From: JAAYBY01 sp964465385
GTDB lineage: Bacteria > Bacillota > Clostridia > Saccharofermentanales > UBA5734
Length of the DNA: 35,472 bases
Reading direction: 5' to 3'
Assembly (NCBI GenBank): GCA_964465385.1
Contig: CAYXIM010000008.1
Coordinates: 1 to 35,472 of the forward strand
In this document: positions 23,204-31,752 of the stretch, one piece after another
Numbering within the stretch: position 1 is the first letter of the stretch
How the letters are laid out: each line of letters starts with the position of its first letter
The notes under the pieces: model-generated
What the model was told of the DNA's origin: nothing
The model's database searches: none
What the model saw: only the letters and a program-made list of their open reading frames with translations
Translations under genes and position numbers: made by a program

Positions 23204-24967
23204 ATGTTGAAACAAATGCTCTTAGGCAATGAAGCCATTGCGGCCGGCGCCCAGGCAGCCGGCGTCAAGGTGATCTCCTCTTACCCGGGAACACCCAGCA
23301 CAGAAATCACAGAAGCGGCCAGCGCCGGTGGACAGATCTACTGCGAATGGGCGCCCAATGAAAAAGTCGGTCTGGAGGTGGCGGTAGGTGCCAGCCTGGC
23401 CGGTGTGCGGGCCATGAGCTGCATGAAGCACGTGGGCCTCAACGTGGCTGCCGACCCCTTGTTCACAGCCGCCTACACCGGGGTTAACGGCGGGTTGGTG
23501 GTGGTGGTGGCCGACGACCCGGGCATGCACAGCTCGCAAAACGAGCAGGACAGCCGCCATTATGCCCGGGCAGCCAAGCTGCCCCTGTTGGAACCGGCCG
23601 ACAGCCAGGAATGCCAGGACTTTGTCCTCAAGGCCTTTGACCTGTCAGAGGCCTTCGACACACCTGTCCTCATCCGCCTGACCACGCGGGTCGCCCACAC
23701 CCGTTCACCCGTGGCTGCCGCCCCCAGGCAAGAACCCCCGAAGCGCCCCTATGAGAAAAACCCGGATAAATATGTCATGATGCCGGCCATGGCCCGCAAG
23801 CGCCACCAGCTGGTCGAAGAACGCCTCTTGGCCCTGGCGGCCTGGGGCAATGAGACGGGCGTGCGCCTTGATGGCGGCACCGACCGCAGCCTGGGCTTTG
23901 TCAGCAGCGGGGTGGTCTACCAGTATGTCCGTGAAGCTTTCCCTGATGCGCCCGTGCTTAAGCTGGACCAGGTCTGGCCCCTGCCGGTGGATGCCATCCG
24001 CCGCTTCGCAGCCGGCGTGGACCGCCTGATCGTGGCAGAGGAGCTGGATCCGGTTATTGAAACCGAATTGAAGGCGGCCGGCATCGCCTGTGAAGGCAAA
24101 GCCTTGCTGGGCCTTTTGGGTGAATACTCACCCGGCCGCATCCGTCAGGCCCTGACCGACGGCCAGGAGGCCGGCCTGCAGCAGGACCCGTCCGTCGCTG
24201 TCCGCCCGCCCATCCTGTGTGCCGGCTGCCCCCACCGGGGCCTGTTCATGGCCCTTAAACGGCTCAAGGTCATTGTCACCGGTGACATCGGCTGCTACAC
24301 CCTGGCCGCCCTCAGCCCCCTCAACGCCATGGACAGCTGCCTGTGCATGGGCGCCTCCATCGGCATGGCCCACGGCATGGCCAAGGCCACAGACGGAGAC
24401 CTGGCCTCGAAAACAGTGGCCGTCATCGGGGATTCCACCTTCTTGCACTCGGGCATCACAGGGCTGCTCAACAGCGTCTACAACCAGAGCGACATGACCC
24501 TGGTTATTTTGGATAACAGCATCACCGGCATGACCGGCCATCAGCAAAATCCCTCAACGGGCCGGGACATCCGCCTGGGCCAGGCACCGGCCGTCAACCT
24601 GGACAGCCTGTGCCGGGTGCTGGGGGCGGAATCGGTGACCGAAGTGGACCCGACCGATCCCCAGGCCTCGCAAGCGGTTATCGCGCAGGCCCTCAAGCGG
24701 CCAGGTGTCTCAGTGGTTATCGCCAGGTGTCCTTGCGCACTCATTCCCCAGGGGCGCGGCAGCTGTGAGGCGGTGGTCCGCCTGGACCGCCAGGCCTGCA
24801 CCCGCTGCGGGGCCTGCATCCGGATCATGTGCCCGGCCCTGACGGCCGACGCCGACGGCTACCCCGTCATCGATGAGGCCAGCTGCAACGGTTGCGGCCT
24901 GTGCATCCGGGTCTGCCGCTTCGATGCGCTCAAACCGAAAGGAGCCGACCATGACCTCAACCATTAA
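23204..24967 (+). CDS. iorA: Indolepyruvate:ferredoxin oxidoreductase alpha subunit
   Basis: A 587-residue large subunit that oxidatively decarboxylates aryl pyruvates (from Trp, Phe, Tyr) to arylacetyl-CoA and reduces ferredoxin. The N-terminal LLGNEAIAAGAQAAG and SSYPGTPSTEI form the Por-type pyrimidine domain. The TPP domain holds CAGCPHRGLFMAL, GDIGCYTL and GDSTFLHSGITGL. Two 4Fe-4S clusters close the chain: CTRCGACIRIMCP (Cys532, 535, 538, 543) and CNGCGLCIRVC (Cys561, 564, 567, 571). Its last 17 bases overlap iorB. Full length for the family. Confidence 0.94.
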   Translation: MLKQMLLGNEAIAAGAQAAGVKVISSYPGTPSTEITEAASAGGQIYCEWAPNEKVGLEVAVGASLAGVRAMSCMKHVGLNVAADPLFTAAYTGVNGGLVVVVADDPGMHSSQNEQDSRHYARAAKLPLLEPADSQECQDFVLKAFDLSEAFDTPVLIRLTTRVAHTRSPVAAAPRQEPPKRPYEKNPDKYVMMPAMARKRHQLVEERLLALAAWGNETGVRLDGGTDRSLGFVSSGVVYQYVREAFPDAPVLKLDQVWPLPVDAIRRFAAGVDRLIVAEELDPVIETELKAAGIACEGKALLGLLGEYSPGRIRQALTDGQEAGLQQDPSVAVRPPILCAGCPHRGLFMALKRLKVIVTGDIGCYTLAALSPLNAMDSCLCMGASIGMAHGMAKATDGDLASKTVAVIGDSTFLHSGITGLLNSVYNQSDMTLVILDNSITGMTGHQQNPSTGRDIRLGQAPAVNLDSLCRVLGAESVTEVDPTDPQASQAVIAQALKRPGVSVVIARCPCALIPQGRGSCEAVVRLDRQACTRCGACIRIMCPALTADADGYPVIDEASCNGCGLCIRVCRFDALKPKGADHDLNH

Positions 24968-25553
24968 TGTGCTGCTGGCTGGTGTTGGCGGCCAGGGCAC
25001 CCTGGTGGCCGGCAAGCTCCTGGGCCAGGTGGCCCTGACCCTGGGCCTGGATGCCCGCATCTCTGAAGTTCACGGCATGGCCCAGCGTGGTGGCAGTGTG
25101 ACCACGGCCGTCAAGCTGGGACCGACTGTTTTTTCCCCGGTCATTGAAGCGGGGACCTTGCAGTACCTGCTGGCCTTTGAAGAACTGGAGGCCCTGCGCT
25201 GGGCCCCCCTGCTGGCACCGGCAGGCATTGTTCTCATCAATCGGGAACAGCTGCTGCCGGTGACCGTCCAGCTCAAGCAGGCAGTTTATCCGGCAGACGG
25301 CGCCGAGGCCTTACGCCGCCGGCTGGGGCCTGACCGGGTGCACCTGATCGAAGCCAGCCGCCTGGCCCAGGAGGCCGGTTCAGTCAAGGCCACCAACGTG
25401 GTCATGCTGGGCGCCCTGTCTCGCTTCATGGACCTGCCCCAGGCCCACTTCCTGTCGGCCCTTGAAGTGGTCCTGCCACCACATGTCCGCCAGATAAACC
25501 AGCGGGCGTTCGAATTGGGATCTGCTATAATAGACACAGCGGCAACAACCTGA
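24951..25553 (+). CDS. iorB: Indolepyruvate:ferredoxin oxidoreductase beta subunit
   Basis: A 200-residue small subunit of IOR, homologous to gamma subunits of other 2-oxoacid oxidoreductases. It opens with NVLLAGVGGQGTLVAGKLLG and contains SEVHGMAQRGGSVTTAVKLG, the two conserved glycine-rich segments. ATG 24951 follows AAAGGAGCCGACC inside the end of iorA; the frame is open further upstream but that part belongs to iorA. The tight overlap predicts equal expression of both subunits. Confidence 0.93.
   Translation: MTSTINVLLAGVGGQGTLVAGKLLGQVALTLGLDARISEVHGMAQRGGSVTTAVKLGPTVFSPVIEAGTLQYLLAFEELEALRWAPLLAPAGIVLINREQLLPVTVQLKQAVYPADGAEALRRRLGPDRVHLIEASRLAQEAGSVKATNVVMLGALSRFMDLPQAHFLSALEVVLPPHVRQINQRAFELGSAIIDTAATT
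25523..25531 (+). promoter_or_regulatory. Extended -10 promoter element inside the end of iorB
   Basis: TGCTATAAT is a perfect extended -10 sequence lying 67 bp before the ACT-domain gene and within the last codons of iorB. No good -35 box is seen at 17 bp, which is tolerable for extended -10 promoters. It could give the downstream genes separate expression. Confidence 0.4.
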
Positions 25554-25597
25554 CGCGGTCACCTTGCAGGACTGCAACGCATGTGGAGGTGCTCAGC

Positions 25598-26029
25598 ATG
25601 TTTGTCAAACAGATTTCGGTGTTTTTGGAGAACAAGTCGGGCCGCCTGGCAGAGGTGACCCGAACCCTGAAACAGCATCAGATCGATATCCGCGCCCTCT
25701 ATATCGCAGACACAACCGAATACGGCATCTTGCGCATGATCGTGGACCAGCCGGACCAGGCCCAGGCGGTCTTGACCCGCGCGGGCTTCACCGTCAGTTC
25801 AACCCGGGTGGTCGCCATTGCCATCGCTGACCGGCCGGGCACCCTGGATGAGGCCCTTGAGACCCTCAGCACCGGTTCACTTTCTGTTGATTACCTCTAT
25901 GCCTTTGTCGGCCGGGCTTCGGATGACGCCATCGTCATCATCCGGGTGGAAGACCCCGACCTGGCCCTGGAGCGGCTGGCACAGGCTGGCATCCGGGTGC
26001 TGGACAGCAAGGAGGTCTACGGCACTTGA
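25598..26029 (+). CDS. Tandem ACT-domain protein
   Basis: A 143-residue protein made of two ACT domains. The first (FVKQISVFLENKSGRLAEVT) starts at residue 2 and the second (VVAIAIADRPGTLDEALE) near residue 70. ACT domains bind amino acids and regulate metabolism; stand-alone tandem forms often sit beside paaK and ior genes, which suggests sensing of an aromatic or branched amino acid. ATG 25598 has GGAGGTG six bases upstream, so the in-frame GTG 25583 is less likely. Its stop overlaps the TTG start of the next gene. Confidence 0.85.
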   Translation: MFVKQISVFLENKSGRLAEVTRTLKQHQIDIRALYIADTTEYGILRMIVDQPDQAQAVLTRAGFTVSSTRVVAIAIADRPGTLDEALETLSTGSLSVDYLYAFVGRASDDAIVIIRVEDPDLALERLAQAGIRVLDSKEVYGT

Positions 26030-27306
26030 TCCGGTCAGCCTATCGGACCTTTGGGCTATCTGAGGCCACCATGGACCTGTCGGAAGAGGCGATGGCGGGC
26101 CTTGCCTCTGTTTTCCAAGCCATTGACCATCGGCGTGCCGTCAACCAGCTTCGGGTGATCGACGGCTTCCAGCAAAACAACGTCACCGAAGCCTATTTTG
26201 GCGGCACAAGCGGCTACGGTTACGGCGATGAAGGCCGTGATCAGCTGGAGGCCGCTTTTGCCCATGCCCTGGGGGCCCAGTCAGCCCTGGTGCGCATCCA
26301 GATCAGCTCGGGCACCCAGGCCATTTCCTTGTGCCTGTTCGCCCTGTTGGGGCCAGGTGATGAGCTGCTGTCGGTCACAGGGCCGCCCTATGACACCATC
26401 CAGACGGCCATCGGCTGCAAGCCAGGGCAAGCGGCGCGGCCAACGGCCCTGAAAAAACTGGGGGTGGGCTACCGGGAACTGGCCTTGCTGCCGGATGGCT
26501 CCCCGGACCTGGACGGCATGCGCCAGGCCATAAACGACCGGACGCGGCTGATCTTTTTACAAAAATCACGTGGCTATACGGGGCGGCGCTCGCTGACGGC
26601 CGATGACATCCGGGCGGTCAGCCAGGCGGCCCACGCCATCCGGCCGGACCTGGTTGTTTTTGTGGACAACTGCTACGGTGAGTTCGTGGAGACGAGCGAA
26701 CCCTGCATGGCCGGCGCTGATTTGTGTGCCGGCTCATTGATCAAAAACCCGGGCGGCGGCCTGAGCCCCACAGGCGGCTATGCGGCCGGCCGAAGCGACC
26801 TGGTTGAACGGGTGGCCGACCGCCTCTACGCGCCTGGCCTGGCCGGTGCCATCGGGCCCACGCTGGGTTTATCCCGCCTGCTGACCCAGGGCCTGTACCT
26901 GGCCCCCCTGATTGTCTCTGAAGCCCTCAAGGGGGCTGTCTTTGCCTCCGCCTTTTTCCGCCTGGCCGGTTTTGAGACGACACCGGGTCCCTTTGATGAA
27001 CGCGGCGATATCGTCCAGACCATTGATTGCCAGACCCCCGAACGCCTGACCGCCTTTTGCCAGATGATCCAGAAGGCCTCGCCCATTGACGCCTATGTGT
27101 CTCCGGTGGCCGGCCCCATGCCCGGCTATGATGACCCGGTGATCATGGCGGCCGGGGCCTTTGTCCAAGGGGCGTCCATTGAGCTGTCAGCCGATGGCCC
27201 CATGCGGCCGCCCTATCCAGCCTACATGCAGGGGGGCTTGAGTTTTGACAACATCCGCCTGGCCTGCCTGCTGGCCGCAGAAAAAATGGGCAGCCTGGGC
27301 TCATGA
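26026..27306 (+). CDS. Methionine gamma-lyase family PLP enzyme ('aluminium resistance' type)
   Basis: A fold-type I PLP enzyme of 426 residues related to the cystathionine/methionine lyase group, in the branch often named aluminium resistance or YnbB. Family segments include VIDGFQQNNVTEAYFGGTSGYGYGD (shown here only as the region at residues 45-69), QISSGTQAISLCLFALL, and SLIKNPGGGLSPTGGY, where Lys240 should bind PLP. TTG 26026 is the chosen start: AGGAGG lies 10 bases upstream and the TTGA overlaps the ACT gene stop. ATG 26071 is possible but would trim conserved sequence. The substrate is unknown for this branch. Confidence 0.82.
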   Translation: MIRSAYRTFGLSEATMDLSEEAMAGLASVFQAIDHRRAVNQLRVIDGFQQNNVTEAYFGGTSGYGYGDEGRDQLEAAFAHALGAQSALVRIQISSGTQAISLCLFALLGPGDELLSVTGPPYDTIQTAIGCKPGQAARPTALKKLGVGYRELALLPDGSPDLDGMRQAINDRTRLIFLQKSRGYTGRRSLTADDIRAVSQAAHAIRPDLVVFVDNCYGEFVETSEPCMAGADLCAGSLIKNPGGGLSPTGGYAAGRSDLVERVADRLYAPGLAGAIGPTLGLSRLLTQGLYLAPLIVSEALKGAVFASAFFRLAGFETTPGPFDERGDIVQTIDCQTPERLTAFCQMIQKASPIDAYVSPVAGPMPGYDDPVIMAAGAFVQGASIELSADGPMRPPYPAYMQGGLSFDNIRLACLLAAEKMGSLGS

Positions 27307-28682
27307 GGCGCCAGGCGCCACGCCGGGGCGCACAACCGGCCAAGCGGCCCAGCCAGCGGCGCCGGCCACCGCTTGCCGCCCAGCCGACGGCACAGGAACG
27401 CCTGCGCCAGATTGAACGGCGCAAAGCCAGAAGCCGTGCCTTTTCCATGACCGTGATCGTCTTGTTGATCATGGTGGTGACCGTCTTTGCCATTGTGTTT
27501 ATCATGCGGGAAGCAGCCCCCAGCCCGCGTTTTGCGTTTATCCAGGAAGGCCGGCTGGACCAGACCCTGGAGGCGACTGCCTTGATTGCCCGGGAAGAAA
27601 ACCTTTTCCACGCCCCGGCGGACGGCACGCTCAAGCCCCTGGTCTCTGAAGGCAGCCGGACCGCCCGTGGCCAGCGGGTGGCCCTGGTTATCCCGGATGG
27701 CAAGGAGGCTGAACTGGCTGAATGGTACAAGTGTGAAAAAGACATTGTCGACTTGCAAAACCAGCTGATGAAGCAGGGCCAGGGTCCCGGCGCCCGTGCC
27801 ATCTACGAGGAAAGCGCCGAATCGCTGGCCTCTGTCGTTTCCCTGATCCGCAAAGACCTGGCGGATGGCAGCCTGGACCGCCTCCTGGCCTACCAGATGT
27901 CCCTGGACATGATCCTGGAGCAGCGGACCGCCAAACTCATGACCGTTGATTTCAAGGACACGCGCCTCAACCAGCTCAAACAAACCCGCGAGGCCCTGCA
28001 AGAGTCCCTGGGCCTGCAGGCTGCCACCTTGATCAGCCAGCAGCCGGGCCTGGTCTCCTACAAGTTTGACGGCCTGGAAGAAACCCTCAACGCCGCCAGC
28101 TTGCAGACCCTGTCAGCGGCACAGATCCAGCAGCACCTGGACCAGAGCCAGGGCCTGCTGCCGTCCCTGGCGGCCGTGCAACGGGACCAGCCGGTCCTGC
28201 GCCTCTTCGCCAACCTCCACCAGACCCTGGCGCTGGTCCTGGACGGCAACCAGGTGGCGTCTTTCCCCCTGGACAGCAACCACACCCTGACCATCACCGA
28301 CAGCGGCCTGCCCATTGAAGCCTGCCGGGTCGTCCGCCTGGAAAAGGAAGGCGACCAGACCCTGGTTGTTTTTCAGACCGGCCACCGGACCGAATGGCTG
28401 GCCGACCGGCGCACGGTGGACCTGACCGTGACCTTGTCGCGGGCCACCGGCCTCAAGGTGCCCTATGAGGCCTTGATTGAACCGGACCATGAACGCCAGG
28501 AAGCCGGGCTCATGCTGGTGGTCGAGGGCTTCACGCGCCTGTCCCGTGTGTCCATCAAGGCCACAGACCGCGTGTCCGCCATCGTGGAACCCCTGGCCTC
28601 ACAAGCCTATCAGCCGACCGTATCGACCATTTTGGTCGTCAACCCCAAAACCATCGAGGAAGGTGAATTTATTGGCAACTGA
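27303..28682 (+). CDS. HlyD-like membrane-anchored protein of the ylm/sep neighbourhood
   Basis: A 459-residue protein. A very basic, Arg/Pro/Gln-rich cytoplasmic N-terminus (residues 1-46) leads into a single transmembrane helix (about 47-68, MTVIVLLIMVVTVFAIVFIM). The extracytoplasmic part opens with a beta-barrel/lipoyl-like segment (DGTLKPLVSEGSRTARGQRVA) and a long helical region, resembling HlyD-type adaptor proteins. Similar proteins occur upstream of yggS and sepF in clostridia. No partner ABC transporter or outer-membrane channel is here, so a role in the cell envelope or division is more likely than export. The start overlaps the preceding stop by four bases. Confidence 0.65.
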   Translation: MRRQAPRRGAQPAKRPSQRRRPPLAAQPTAQERLRQIERRKARSRAFSMTVIVLLIMVVTVFAIVFIMREAAPSPRFAFIQEGRLDQTLEATALIAREENLFHAPADGTLKPLVSEGSRTARGQRVALVIPDGKEAELAEWYKCEKDIVDLQNQLMKQGQGPGARAIYEESAESLASVVSLIRKDLADGSLDRLLAYQMSLDMILEQRTAKLMTVDFKDTRLNQLKQTREALQESLGLQAATLISQQPGLVSYKFDGLEETLNAASLQTLSAAQIQQHLDQSQGLLPSLAAVQRDQPVLRLFANLHQTLALVLDGNQVASFPLDSNHTLTITDSGLPIEACRVVRLEKEGDQTLVVFQTGHRTEWLADRRTVDLTVTLSRATGLKVPYEALIEPDHERQEAGLMLVVEGFTRLSRVSIKATDRVSAIVEPLASQAYQPTVSTILVVNPKTIEEGEFIGN

Positions 28683-29391
28683 CGCCCGTTTGGCCCTCCA
28701 GCAGCGCCTGGAGGCTGTAACCGCATCCATCGCATCGGCCGCCCGTTCGGCCGGCCGCAGCCCCGATGACATCACCCTGATCGGGGTGACCAAGCTCTTC
28801 CCGGCAACCGTGGTCCGCCAGGCCCTGACCCTGGGCCTTGTGGACCTGGGCGAAAACCGGGTCGAAGAACTGCTGGACAAGCAGGCGGCGCTGACCGACC
28901 TGGCCCAGCAGCCGCGCTGGCACCTGATCGGCACCCTCCAGCGCCGCAAGGTCCGCCAGATCATTGGCAAGACCGTCCTGATCCATTCGGTTGATTCGGT
29001 CCGCCTGGCCGAAGAAATCGACAAACGAAGCCAGGCAGCTGGTCTTGTCACAGACATTCTCCTGCAGGTCAACAGTTCAGAGGAAGCCAACAAACATGGG
29101 TTTTTACCTGATGACAGCCTGACCCAGGCCGCTGAACAGCTGGCCGTCTGCCCCGGCATCCGCCTGCGTGGCCTGATGACCATGGCCCAGCTGACCGACC
29201 AGCCGGCAGAAACCCGGCCGGTTTTCGAGCGCACCCGCCGCCTCTTTGACCAGGTCCAGGACCGCCTGGCCTTGCCGGACTGGCAGCTCTTGTCCATGGG
29301 CATGAGCCAGGACTACCTGCAGGCCATCGCCTGCGGGGCCACCCACGTGCGCATCGGCAGCGCCGTTTTCGGCTCACGAACCACGCCTTGA
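28672..29391 (+). CDS. yggS: YggS/PLPBP family pyridoxal-phosphate-binding protein
   Basis: A 239-residue single-domain PLP-binding protein, homologous to the barrel of alanine racemase. Lys41 in ITLIGVTKLFP is the PLP lysine. LGLVDLGENRVEELLDK, WHLIGTLQRRKV and the closing LSMGMSQDYLQAIACGATHVRIGSAVFG are signature segments. It keeps PLP supply balanced rather than catalysing a reaction. The start is taken as TTG 28672, 11 bp inside the end of the HlyD-like gene, with AAGGTG upstream; no ATG exists near the family N-terminus. In Gram-positives it neighbours sepF, as here. Confidence 0.92.
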   Translation: MATDARLALQQRLEAVTASIASAARSAGRSPDDITLIGVTKLFPATVVRQALTLGLVDLGENRVEELLDKQAALTDLAQQPRWHLIGTLQRRKVRQIIGKTVLIHSVDSVRLAEEIDKRSQAAGLVTDILLQVNSSEEANKHGFLPDDSLTQAAEQLAVCPGIRLRGLMTMAQLTDQPAETRPVFERTRRLFDQVQDRLALPDWQLLSMGMSQDYLQAIACGATHVRIGSAVFGSRTTP

Positions 29392-29464
29392 CCCTGAAAG
29401 GGGGCCTTTTGATGCCCCAATGTTAAGGGGGCGTTACATCGCCTTTACGCTTGCACCAGGTTGA

Positions 29465-29493
29465 TTGAATCTTATGCCGGGCCTTCCTATAAT
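29465..29493 (+). promoter_or_regulatory. Promoter of sepF
   Basis: TTGAAT (29465-29470) and a perfect TATAAT (29488-29493) have 17 bp between them, 38 bp before the sepF start codon. Confidence 0.6.
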
Positions 29494-29531
29494 GGGATCA
29501 ATACAGTCATGTTTGGTCAGGAGGTGCTATC

Positions 29532-30011
29532 ATGGCAGACTTCATCAATAGATTGCTGGATCGATTCGGCGGGTTCCGTGACGATATCGATTATGAAGAC
29601 GCCTATGACGATGAGGCGTATGAGCTGGACCTGGAGCAGGACGAGCAGGCGGAAGAACCGGCTGCCTTGCCGTTCAGGCGGACCGCTTCACCCAACAAGG
29701 TGGTCGATTTACGTTCAACACCCAGCAAGCAGCAGGTGGTTGTCATGCAACCGGCAGACATTGAGTCGGCCCAGCAGGCCTGTGACCACATTCGCGCTGG
29801 CAAAACGGTCATCTGCAACATCGAAAAAGTCGATGTCAAGGTGGCCCAGCGGGTGATTGACTTCATCACCGGGGCGGCCTATGCCCTGGATGGCAAGGTC
29901 ATGCCCGTTTCCTCGGTTATCTTTGTGGTGGCCCCGCGCCAGACCGCCCTGGTGGAAGGCAACATGGTCAACCAGAGCAAAGAATACCTGCGCCAGAGTG
30001 CCGTCCAGTAA
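29532..30011 (+). CDS. sepF: Cell division protein SepF
   Basis: A 159-residue cytoplasmic division protein that binds FtsZ and tethers it to the membrane. The N-terminal MADFINRLLDRFGGF forms the amphipathic membrane-binding helix. An acidic linker rich in Asp, Glu and Tyr follows, and the SepF core begins near residue 65 with QVVVMQPADIESAQQACDHI and contains GAAYALDGKVMPVSSVIFVVAP. The start has CAGGAGGTGCTATC upstream. It has its own promoter and a strong terminator, so it is transcribed alone, next to yggS as in many Firmicutes. Confidence 0.95.
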   Translation: MADFINRLLDRFGGFRDDIDYEDAYDDEAYELDLEQDEQAEEPAALPFRRTASPNKVVDLRSTPSKQQVVVMQPADIESAQQACDHIRAGKTVICNIEKVDVKVAQRVIDFITGAAYALDGKVMPVSSVIFVVAPRQTALVEGNMVNQSKEYLRQSAVQ

Positions 30012-30046
30012 CAAACGGCCCGACAGCTGTATAGACACGTGACCCC

Positions 30047-30072
30047 AACACCCGGCCCAGGCCGGGTGTTTT
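30047..30072 (+). terminator. Rho-independent terminator of sepF
   Basis: AACACCCGGCC (30047-30057) pairs perfectly with GGCCGGGTGTT (30060-30070) around a CA loop and ends in a short T-run. The stem is very GC-rich. Confidence 0.8.
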
Positions 30073-30097
30073 GCCTGTCCGGCGTCTGTGCTATAAT
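30071..30097 (+). promoter_or_regulatory. Promoter of coaW, abutting the sepF terminator
   Basis: An extended -10 TGCTATAAT (30089-30097) is accompanied by TTGCCT (30071-30076) 15 bp upstream. The -35 box uses the T-tract of the sepF terminator. The start codon is 25 bp downstream. Confidence 0.55.
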
Positions 30098-30122
30098 CGA
30101 AAGCCAACAGGGGGGAAGGATT

Positions 30123-30938
30123 ATGGGTATTGTCATCGGCCTGGACATTGGTGGGAGCACCACCAAAATCGTCGGCCTCACCGGACGCGAACTGATCAGC
30201 AAGACGCTGGTGCGCGCCAGCGACCCGGTCGCCTCGGCCTTTGGTGGCCTGGGCAAATTCCTGACTGAAAATGAGCTGGCTCTGGAAGAGATTGACCGGA
30301 TCATGGTGACCGGCGTGGGTGCTTCCTATATCCACAGCAGCCTGCTGGGGGTCACCACGACCAAGGCCGAGGAGTTTCGTTCCATCGGCCTGGGTGGCCT
30401 TTACCTGTCGCAGCTCAAAGAAGCGGTTGTGGTCAGCATGGGCACCGGCACAGCCATCGTCCATGCGGCTGGCGACCAGGTGGATCACGTCATCGGATCC
30501 GGTGTGGGTGGCGGCACCTTGCTGGGCCTGTCTGATCGCCTCCTGCATGTCCGCGATTTCACCATGTTCAGCGACATGGCGGACCGGGGCAACCTGGCCA
30601 ACATCGACCTGACCATCGGCGACATCACCCGCGACACCATCCCCGGCCTGTCTGCAGACACGACCGCATCCAACTTTGGCAAAATCAGCGACAACGCCAG
30701 TGCCGAAGACATCGCCCTGGGCATTGTCAACCTGGTTTTCCAGTCCATCGGGACGGCCTCGGTCCTGGTGGCCAGGCAACGGCAGGTGTCCGACATTGTC
30801 TTCACCGGCAACCTGACCTTGCTCAAAGCGGGCAAAAACGTCCTCAAGGCCTTTTCAAAGTTATACGACATGACCATCCTGTTACCCACCTGTGCCGAAT
30901 TCGCCACGGCCATTGGAGCGGCCCTGTGTCAGCCTTGA
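30123..30938 (+). CDS. coaW: Type II pantothenate kinase
   Basis: Phosphorylates pantothenate, the first step of coenzyme A synthesis. The 271-residue protein has the ASKHA-kinase fold: VIGLDIGGSTTKIVGL (phosphate 1 loop, residues 4-19), VVVSMGTGTAIVHA (phosphate 2) and GSGVGGGTLLGL, then DLTIGDITRDT. The length and motifs match the staphylococcal/bacillar CoaW type, not CoaA or CoaX. ATG 30123 has GGGGGGAAGGA upstream; the frame opens earlier at 30039 but crosses the terminator, so that start is rejected. The last 13 bases overlap the next gene. Confidence 0.92.
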   Translation: MGIVIGLDIGGSTTKIVGLTGRELISKTLVRASDPVASAFGGLGKFLTENELALEEIDRIMVTGVGASYIHSSLLGVTTTKAEEFRSIGLGGLYLSQLKEAVVVSMGTGTAIVHAAGDQVDHVIGSGVGGGTLLGLSDRLLHVRDFTMFSDMADRGNLANIDLTIGDITRDTIPGLSADTTASNFGKISDNASAEDIALGIVNLVFQSIGTASVLVARQRQVSDIVFTGNLTLLKAGKNVLKAFSKLYDMTILLPTCAEFATAIGAALCQP

Positions 30939-31708
30939 CCCCGTCCCGGGGGCGTGTCTTCGAGCTGGACGCCCTGCGTGGCCTGGCCCTTTTCCTGATG
31001 GTCTTGCACCACCTGATCTTTGATTTGCGCTACCTGCTGGCCCTGGATGTGTTCGCCTTTCAGGAGTCGGCCTGGTTCATCCACCTCTTGCAGCCTTTTT
31101 TTCTGGCGGTCTTCCTGGTGGTTTCAGGCATCAGCTGCACGTTTTCCAGAAGCAACCGGCGCCGCGGCCTGCGCCTGCTGGCCCTGGCCCTGGCCCTGAC
31201 AGCCGTCACGCTTGTGCTTTCAAGCTGGGCGGCCTTGGATCTGGTCATTTACTGGAACATTTTGCATGTCCTGGCGGTGGGCATCTTGCTCTTTGCCGGC
31301 CTGACCGCCGGACGAAAAGAAACCGATGAGCGGGCCGCCACGGTGGACGCCTGGCTGATCCTGTTGACGGTGGCCCCCATCTGGGCCGGGTCGCTGCTGC
31401 CGGTCCTGCACCAGGCCGGCTGGAACAGCTGGTGGCTGCTGCCCGTTGGCCTGGTTCCTGAGCAGGCGGCCAACATGGCCGACTACCTGCCCCTGATCCC
31501 CTGGCTGGGTTTTTTCTTTGCCGGCACCTTGCTGGGCAGGCGCCTTTACGCCAGCCGGACCACGCGCTTTCCAGGCGCACCGGCCTGGCTGCTGGCCACC
31601 ACACGCCCCCTGGCCTGGATGGGACGGCACTCCCTTGCCATTTACGTGCTCCACCAGCCCCTGCTGCTGGCCCTCCTGCTGGGTCTGCGGGCCCTGGGGC
31701 TTTTGTAA
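30926..31708 (+). CDS. DUF1624 / heparan-alpha-glucosaminide N-acetyltransferase-like membrane protein
   Basis: A 260-residue membrane protein with about seven hydrophobic helices. The opening FELDALRGLALFLMVLHHLIFD carries the conserved Asp-Ala-x-Arg-Gly and His residues of DUF1624/HGSNAT-like transmembrane acyltransferases, and the end has WMGRHSLAIYVLHQPLLL, typical of membrane acyltransferases. The acceptor is unknown; cell-envelope sugar modification is a family-based guess. The start is GTG 30926, within the end of coaW, with TGGAGCG upstream. No other start fits the N-terminal motif. Confidence 0.78.
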   Translation: MSALTPSRGRVFELDALRGLALFLMVLHHLIFDLRYLLALDVFAFQESAWFIHLLQPFFLAVFLVVSGISCTFSRSNRRRGLRLLALALALTAVTLVLSSWAALDLVIYWNILHVLAVGILLFAGLTAGRKETDERAATVDAWLILLTVAPIWAGSLLPVLHQAGWNSWWLLPVGLVPEQAANMADYLPLIPWLGFFFAGTLLGRRLYASRTTRFPGAPAWLLATTRPLAWMGRHSLAIYVLHQPLLLALLLGLRALGLL

Positions 31709-31752
31709 GCAAACAACAGGCCGCAGCTGCCTGATAGAAAGGACGTGACGGT

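Noticed and set aside
29397..29418. AAAGG-GGG-CCTTT and GGGGC...GCCCC hairpins after yggS as a terminator
   Set aside because: The stems are five base pairs, compete with each other, and the T-tract is only four bases; support is too weak.
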